A DNA stretch of 64,000 bases, from positions 33,343,809-33,407,808 of the forward strand of contig CM064653.1 of NCBI GenBank assembly GCA_032717465.1. The letters are read 5' to 3'. Source of the stretch: Coenobita brevimanus. Lineage: Eukaryota; Arthropoda; Malacostraca; Decapoda; Coenobitidae. Below the pieces are notes generated by a model that was not told the origin of the DNA, ran no database searches, and saw only the letters and a list, made by a program, of their open reading frames with translations. Positions 57,904-64,000 of this stretch are shown here, piece by piece. Every line of letters starts with the position of its first letter. Within the stretch, counting starts at the first letter, position 1. The position numbers were made by a program, and so were the translations under genes.

Positions 57904-60600
57904 TATCTCTATCTATCTATTGCCAGACGCCTCAATCCCGTTTGGGGTGGCCACAAACAAATCGCCTCCAAGTCGCCCTGTCCCCCGCCATTTCACTGCC
58001 CTGCTCCCAACTCACACCCCCCTCTCTCATATACCTCTCCACCCCATCCCTCCATCTCATCCTCGGCCTCCCCCTCCCTCTTCCCCCCTTCACCTCGCTC
58101 ACATACACTCTCTTCGTCAGTCTTTCACCCTCCATCCTCTCCACATGGCCAAACCACCTCAGTGTGTTCCTCATAACGCTTCCTATCACATCCACATCCA
58201 CACCACAACGCTCCTTTATATCCTCATTCGTCAGCCTGTCTCTCCACGTGACTCCACAGGCTCCTCTTAAATAACTCATTTCCACTGCTCTCGCTCTTGA
58301 CTTGTGTCCTTCCAACAATGTCCAAGCTTCACTTCCGTACGTTAGAGTTGGTATCACAATACTGTCATGTAGTAACTTTTTCACTTCCATGCTCACTTCC
58401 CTGTTTCTTATCACTGCTTTCAAGGAACCAGCAACCTTTCTTCCCTGCTGTACCCTTTCAAGCACTTCACCCTCCAAACCTCCATCCTTACTCATCACAC
58501 TACCCAAATACTTAAACGTACTCACATTTTCCAATTCCTCACCATCTAACCTCGTTGTACATTCACTAACTTCACCTCTCTCAAAGACTATCACTTTACT
58601 CTTCCCTACATTCACCTTTAGGTTCCGTTTCTTACATACTCTCTCAAACTCATCCACCAAGCCTTGCAGCTCCCCTTCGTCTTCACTCAACAACACAGTA
58701 TCATCTGCAAACAACAGTACAGGGAGTTTCCAAACACTACCCTCTCTCACCAGGGCCACTCCAACATCCACTACCCTACCTTGTACCTCTTTTATTACCC
58801 CATCCATGTACAGATTGAACAACCATGGAGACATGACACATCCCTGTTTCAAACCAACTTTCAAAGAGAAAAATTCACTTAGTTCACCATCTACACGCAC
58901 TGCAGCCTTCGCACCATCGTACATACTCTTCACAGCATTCAACAACTTCCCATCTACTCCATATATTCTTAACACTTTCCACAATCCTTGTCTATCCACC
59001 CTGTCATATGCTTTCTCCAAATCCATGAAAGCCGCATACAACTTCTTTCCCTTCTCTAGAAACTTTTCCACTAAAGATCTAAGAATGAATATCTGATCTA
59101 CACAACCTCTTCCCTTCCTAAAGCCTCCCTGTTCTTCTCCAACTAATTTCTCTGTTCTCTCTCTAACTCTGTCTATAAGTATCCTACCATACATTTTCCT
59201 ATTATACTAAGAAGACAAATGCCCCTATGATTACCACACACTTCTTTTTCCCCTTTTCCTTTGTACAAGGGAATAATTATACCTGACTTCCAATCCTCTG
59301 GGACTCTACCTTCCTCCCAGGCCAATCTGCACATCTTCCACATCCATTCTACTACTATCTCTCCCCCATGCTTCAGCATTTCACCACACACTCCATCAAT
59401 TCCTGGGGCTTTCCCTGATTTAACTTTCTTCACTGCTTCCACAACTTCTATCCTACTGATTTCTTCCTGTCTTCTCACCTCCCTCCTTCTCCCGGCCATT
59501 CCCCAGCCACTTATACTCGCATTACTTCCATCCTCTACGTTCAACAATTCCTTAAAGTGTTCTCTCCATCTGCTCACTTTTTCTCCCTTCTCCACTAGTA
59601 ATCTACCATTTTTATCTTTCACTCCCCTGCTAACTTCACGTCCACCCTGTCTTATTCTTTTCACTTCTCTCCAGAACATTTTCTTACAGTCCCTCCACTT
59701 TACACTCAAATTCCTTCCAAATTCCTCATCCACTCTCTTCTTACTCTCTCTTACTAATCTTTTCACCTCTCTCTTCCGCCTCTCAACTTCTTCCATGCCC
59801 CTATTTCTCACCCATTCATTGTATGCTTTCTTCTTTTGTGCCACAGCCTGTTTCACCTCTTCAGTCCACCACGCTGTTCCTTGCACCCCCCTCCGCCTTC
59901 TCTTCCTTCCACACACCACATCACATGCTGCACATATTTCTTCTGTAAATATCTTACACACACCTTCCACGTCTCCCATCTGCTCCAATTCATATTTGCC
60001 CAATCGTTCCTCCACTTCTCTCTTATACTCTGCCTTTTTCTCATCCTCTTGTAACCTTTCCACTCTCCTTGCAACTACTCCTTCCTCTCGTCTTTCCCTT
60101 CTTCTATTCCTCCATCTCACTTGCATCCTAATTCTGGCCACCACCAAGTAGTGGTCAGAAAGTCCACTCCCCCAACCTCTATACACTCTTGCATCCTTTA
60201 CACATCTTCGCATCCTTTCATCCACACACACATAATCAATCATTGCCTTCCTTTCATTCAGTTCACACCCACCCTTCTCATCACTCGCCATGTATACCTG
60301 TGGATCATTTTATGCCTGAAGAGGGTATTGGCTATCACCAACCCCCTCCCAGCACAAATGTCCACTAACGCACTCCCATTCTCATCTATCTCGGCAGGCA
60401 CACCCCACTCACCAACTATTCCATCCACCTTCACATTACCAACTTTACCATTCATATCACCAATCAAAAACACTCTCTCATTCCTTCCAAACTTTTCCAT
60501 GCACACTTCCACATTTGTCCAGAACTCTTCTCTCACTCTTCTAGCATGATCTTGCGTTGGCGCATACACACACACAATCGCCCACATTTGTATTCCAACT
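57904..60600 (-). mobile_element. RTE-like LINE copy B in the right foldback arm
   Basis: 2.7-kb minus-strand copy with 3' GATA tail (CTAT repeats at 57905-57921), truncated at its 5' end within the endonuclease. It separates foldback sequence ...AATAGTAGAA from ...AACAAAATGAATTAC, contiguous in the other arm. No clear target duplication. Confidence 0.9.
57932..60587 (-). pseudogene. endonuclease-RT polyprotein of LINE copy B, two frameshifts
   Basis: Endonuclease C part: WAIVCVYAPTQDHA, FLIGDMNGKVGN (60460-60430), IHRYTWR, shift, ASDEKGG, IDYVCVDER, LSDHYLVVARI (the catalytic SDH). Linker rich in K/R/E. RT fingers: KAPGIDGVCGEMLK, VPEDWKSGIIIPLYKGKG, NHRGICLLS, shift at about 59195 (one A missing from an A-run), then YGRILIDRV, EQGGFRKGRGCVDQIF, AFMDLEKAYDRVDR, GLKQGCVMSPWLFNLYMDG, catalytic FADDTVLLSE (about 58700), YGSEAWTLLE, LRWFGHVERM, end HPKRD. 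Otherwise open, thus young. Confidence 0.9.
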
Positions 60601-61211
60601 TACTGAAACAAAATGAATTACAGGTGGTAGCAAATACAGTAGGCAGACTACTTAAACGAAGAGAAGTAGGGTAATTATGAATATAAGGAGCAACATAGAA
60701 ATGAACAATAGAGACTGAGAAAAAAAATAGTTATGTTGTTTAAGCACAAGAGCTCCCGGATGAGAGTAGGCACCAACAACAACAAGTCATGTGCAAGGCG
60801 ATGCTCTGTTGTCGGCGGCAATCTTGCAACTGTCCTGCCAGCAGCCAGCCCTCTACAGACAAGTGCTGCACTTTCAGCCTGTACCTTCCACATGTGGACA
60901 TGCATTTCACTGCAATTCAGTTGTATGTATTTTCTATGTACTATGTACTTTCATTGCAACTTACCTGTTTCAAGACGGCAAGCAAGAGTGGTTCTTCAGG
61001 TAGCAGCGGTAATGGATGAGAGCAGCCTGGCATCTCTAAATCTTTGCAGCCAAAGGAGAAATGGCAATACAGGAAAGGGCAGAAATACACCAAGTATACA
61101 CTTGCTGACAGTATGGCAATACAATGCAGAACTACAGTTACCTAACCACAATTATAGTTCATAAAGTTTACAGGGGGTGCGGGCAAAAAATCATGATTTT
61201 AGGTAGTTAGG

Positions 61212-63539
61212 TAGTTAGTTGGATGCAAGTATGTGGAGAGGGTGGGGGAATGGAGTCTCGGACCATCACTTAGTGATGGCCAAGGTAAAGATGCAAAGAA
61301 AGTGGTTGAGGAGGCAAAGGGGAAGACAGGAGGAAGCAGCTCCTGTGAGAAGAGTGGAGAAATTGCAAAATAGTGAGAAAATGACAGAGTATAAGAGCAT
61401 AGTGGAAGAAAGATTGGGAAGGTATGAGCTAGAGCAGATGGAAGGGGTGGAAGATGTATGTAAGATATTCACGGAAGAGATAGGCGCAGCGTGTGAGGCG
61501 GTTTGTGGAGTGAGGAGGAGATGCAAGGGTGTGCAAGGGACAGCATGGTGGAATGATGAGGTGAAACGAGCTGTGGAACAAAAGAAGAAGGCATATGGTG
61601 AATGGTTGGCGAGTAGAGGTAGGGGAGAAGATGAGAGAGAGAAGAGAGAGGTATATGTGAGCAGGAGAAGGGAGGTTAAGAGACTGGTGAAGGAGAGTAA
61701 GAAGTAAGTGGATGAGGAGTTTGGGAGGAATCTGAGTGTGAAATGGAGGGAGAGTAAGAAATTGTTTTGGAAGGAGGTAAAGAAAGTAAGGCAGTGTGAA
61801 AGGGGAAATAATAGGGGAGTGAAAGATAGGAATAATAGATTGTTGGTGGAGAAGAGAGAGAAATTGAGGAGATGGAAGGAGCACTTTGAGGATTTGTTGA
61901 ATGTAGAGAGTGAGAGCAGTGTAAGTATAAGTGGTTGGGGAATGCCTGGGAGAAGAAGAGATGAGAGGAGGGATGAAGAGATCAGTAGGTCGGAAGTAGT
62001 GGAAGCGATGAAGAAGATTAAGCAGGGAAAGGCCCCAGGAATTGATGGAGTGTGTGGTGAAATGCTTAGGTATGGGGGTGAGATTGTTGTGGAGTGGATA
62101 TGGAAGTTGTGTAGATTGGCTTGGGAAGAGGGAAGGGTTCCAGAGGACTGGAAATCAGGTATAATTGTTCCTCTGTACAAAGGAAAAGGGGAGAGAGAAG
62201 TATGTGGTAACCATAGGGGTATTTGCCTTCTTAGTGTGACTGGTAAAATATATGGTAGAATACTCATTGATAGGGTTAGGCATATGACAGAGGAGCTAGT
62301 TGGAGAAGAACAAGGGGGATTTAGGAAGGGAAAAGGGTGTGTGGATCAGATATTTGTTCTAAGATGTTTAGTGGAGAAGTATCTAGAGAAGGGAAGGAAA
62401 GTGTATGCTGCCTTCAAGGACTTGGAGAAAGCTTATGACAGAATAGATAGGCAAGGTATGTGGAAGGTATTAAGAATATATGGAGTGGAGGGGAAATTGT
62501 TGAGTGCTGTGAAGAGTATGTACGAGGGAGCTAGGGCTACGGTGCGAGTGGATGGTGAGCTGAGTGAGTTCTTTGATCTCAATGTGGGACTGAAACAGGG
62601 GTGTGTGATGTCTCCATGGCTGTTTAATATATATATAGATGGGGTTGTAAAGGAGGTGCAAGGTAGGGCAGTGGATGTGGGGCTGGCCCTAATGAATGAG
62701 GGTGAGATTTGGAAGCTTCTGGTGTTGCTGTTTGCTGATGATACAGTATTGTTGAGTGAAGATGAATGGGAGTTGCAAGGTTTGGTAAATGAATTTGGGA
62801 CACTGTGTAGGAGGAGGAAGCTGAAAGTTAATGTAAACAAAAGTAAAGTTTTGGTGTTTGAGAGGAATGAAGTCACAGAGTGTGCAGTGAGGTTGGATGG
62901 TGAGGATATGGAGAATGTGAGTGCATTCAAGTACTTGGGTAGTGTGATGAGTAAGGATGGAACTTTGGGGGATGAAGTACGTGAAAGGGTACAGCAGGGA
63001 AGGAAGGTTGTTGGTACACTGAAAGCAGTGATGAGAAATAGGGAGGTGAGTATGGAAGTTAAGAAGTCACTGCATGATAGTATTGTGATCCCTACCCTGA
63101 CGTATGGAAGCGAGGCGTGGACCTTGCAAGAGGGGAACAAGTCAAGAGTGAGAGCAGTGGAAATGAGTTACTTGAGAGGAGCATGTGGAGTGACGTGGAG
63201 GGACAGGTTGACGAATGAAGAAGTGAAGGAACGTTTTGGGGTAGATGTGAATGTGGTTGAAAAGATTAGGAGAAATACACTGAGGTGGTTTGGACATGTG
63301 GAGAATGAAAGACTGATTAAGAGGGTGTATGTAGGTGAGGTGGAGGGAGGGAGAGGGAGGGGTAAACCGAGGATGAGGTGGAGGGATGGAGTTGAGAGGT
63401 ATATGAGGGAGGGGGGGGGTGAGTTGGGGGGAGGGTAGTCAAATGGTGGGTGACAGAGTGACTTGGAGGCGTTTTGTCTGCGGCCACCCTTTGCGGGATT
63501 AGGGCGTCGGGCTATAGATAGATAGATAGATAGATAGAT
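61212..63539 (+). mobile_element. RTE-like LINE copy D in the right foldback arm
   Basis: 2.3-kb plus-strand copy, GATA tail at 63512-63539, inserted between TTTTAGGTAGTTAGG and GGCCCTGGACC, which are neighbours in the opposite arm. 5'-truncated at the end of the endonuclease. Diverged from A/B (about 75-80% by eye), so a different subfamily sharing the tail type. Confidence 0.9.
61219..63499 (+). pseudogene. RT polyprotein of LINE copy D, one stop and one terminal shift
   Basis: From GNGVSDHHLVMAKVK (end of the endonuclease) the frame runs to a TAA at 61705-61707 in KESKK(stop)VDEEFG, then is open for 576 codons: KAPGIDGVCGEMLRYGG, VPLYKGKG, NHRGICLLSVTGK, EQGGFRKGKGCVDQI, AFKDLEKAYDRIDR, GLKQGCVMSPWLFNIYIDG, catalytic FADDTVLLSE (about 62731-62760), KYLGSVMSKDG, YGSEAWTLQE, LRWFGHVENERL. 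A G-run at 63411-63419 shifts the last 30 codons (WRRFVCGHPLRD at 63460-63499). Among the most intact RTs in this window. Confidence 0.9.
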
Positions 63540-63649
63540 GAGGCCCTGGACCCAAATTATTTTTTCCCATAAGAAGTTGTTTAAATTTCGATGATTTGAA
63601 TTTTGTGGTGGTTTTTAGGTACATATGCCAATCTAAATTTGAGATTCCA

Positions 63650-63652
<3 letters not shown>

Positions 63653-63690
<38 letters not shown>
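63653..63690. repeat. (TA)n tract
   Basis: TA repeat right of the foldback element; directly followed by the next open frame. Confidence 0.95.
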
Positions 63691-63693
<3 letters not shown>

Positions 63694-64000
63694 TTGTGGG
63701 CAGTGTGCCCCCGAAAGTGAGTAAGCACTGTGTTGACAAGATAGAGACTGGGATATTAAACACTCTTAAATCCATGAAGATCTATGCATATAATGTAAGA
63801 AGCCTCGCTGAAGATTACAAACTTGATAACTTAATAGCTGAACTGGAAAACATTAGTTGGGATATTGTAGGTTTGAGTGAGACCCACAGAAAAGAAGAAA
63901 AATTAATTCAGCTAAATGACAGTGGCCACCTATTTTACCACAGAGGAAGGGAAAATGAAAGAGTTAGTGGTGTAGGATTTCTAATAACAGAAATCTTGCA
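63690..64000 (+). CDS. APE-type endonuclease N-terminus of another LINE (runs off the window)
   Basis: Open from ATG 63690 (or 63774, MKIYAYNVRSLAED) to the window end, over 100 codons. It has the start of an apurinic-type endonuclease: YNVRSL (the N of the active site), ISWDIVGLSETHRK (the catalytic E in SET), LFYHRGRENERVSGVGFLI. This pattern is that of RTE-group LINE ORF2 proteins, a third family distinct from those above. Whether it is intact downstream cannot be seen. Confidence 0.75.

Larger units (their letters stand above)
55013..63652. mobile_element. 8.6-kb palindromic foldback element with nested insertions
   Basis: Flanked by TA (55011-55012; 63653-63654). Left end CAGTGAAATTTCAAATTTCG; right complement CAGTGGAATCTCAAATTTAG. 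The left arm (55013-56380, resuming 57112-57300) is matched inverted by the right arm, which is cut in three: 57300-57903, 60601-61211 and 63540-63652. Insertions: a TTA-flanked MITE (56384-57108), LINE copy B (57904-60600) and LINE copy D (61212-63539). Without them the element is about 2.9 kb and nearly a perfect palindrome centred near 57300. No transposase. Confidence 0.85.

Overview
The window is eukaryotic, repeat-saturated nuclear DNA, most likely from an arthropod and plausibly a decapod crustacean. Grounds: very long (TA)n, (CA)n, (GA)n and (GATA)n microsatellites; several families of APE-type non-LTR retrotransposons; many TA-target DNA transposons (Tc1, mariner, pogo/Tigger/jerky types); degenerate CCTAA/TTAGG-like stretches. 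No bacterial gene, rRNA, CRISPR array or retroviral LTR was seen. A 100-base N run at 20408-20507 shows it is an assembled scaffold. The taxon is inference.

Only two stretches look like host coding sequence: exons at 51245-51436 and 52726-52867 (+ strand) with consensus splice sites, which together read as part of tuberin (TSC2), a subunit of the TSC GTPase-activating complex that restrains Rheb/mTORC1. Everything after 52867 is probably TSC2 intron, and much of what precedes 51245 may be.

Layout. 1-13.5 kb: a degenerate GA-rich minisatellite interrupted by a 5'-truncated RTE-like LINE (866-1869, 11-bp target duplication) and by a long I-superfamily LINE (about 2400-12215), itself split by an element with ~470-bp terminal inverted repeats (3048-6627) that carries a broken gene resembling PIN/FEN-type nucleases. 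13.5-25.8 kb: minisatellites, a ~570-bp (TA)n tract, a mariner remnant, two copies of a CR1/Jockey-like LINE in opposite orientation (17.9-19.2 and 20.6-23.9 kb), an RTE fragment ending at the assembly gap, and ~175-bp tandem repeats.

26.0-48.6 kb: an almost uninterrupted row of TA-target DNA transposons separated only by short (TA)n tracts: two Tc1 elements facing each other (the second with an open 338-codon transposase), a small-TIR element that received a 7.2-kb TTAA-target insertion, which contains a complete pogo element, which contains a 29-bp retro-insertion (a four-level nest), then a Tigger-like element, a second copy of the small-TIR element, a jerky-type element, a Tigger1-type element and a mariner.

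48.9-64 kb: a poly(A)-tailed LINE, the TSC2 exons, a LINE 5' half, a mariner remnant, and an 8.6-kb palindromic foldback element (55013-63652) whose arms were interrupted by a TTA-target MITE and two RTE-like LINEs. The window ends in the endonuclease start of another LINE. Nearly all mobile-element genes are broken; the most intact are the Tc1 transposase at 27920-28936 and the RTE-like polyprotein at 61219-63438.
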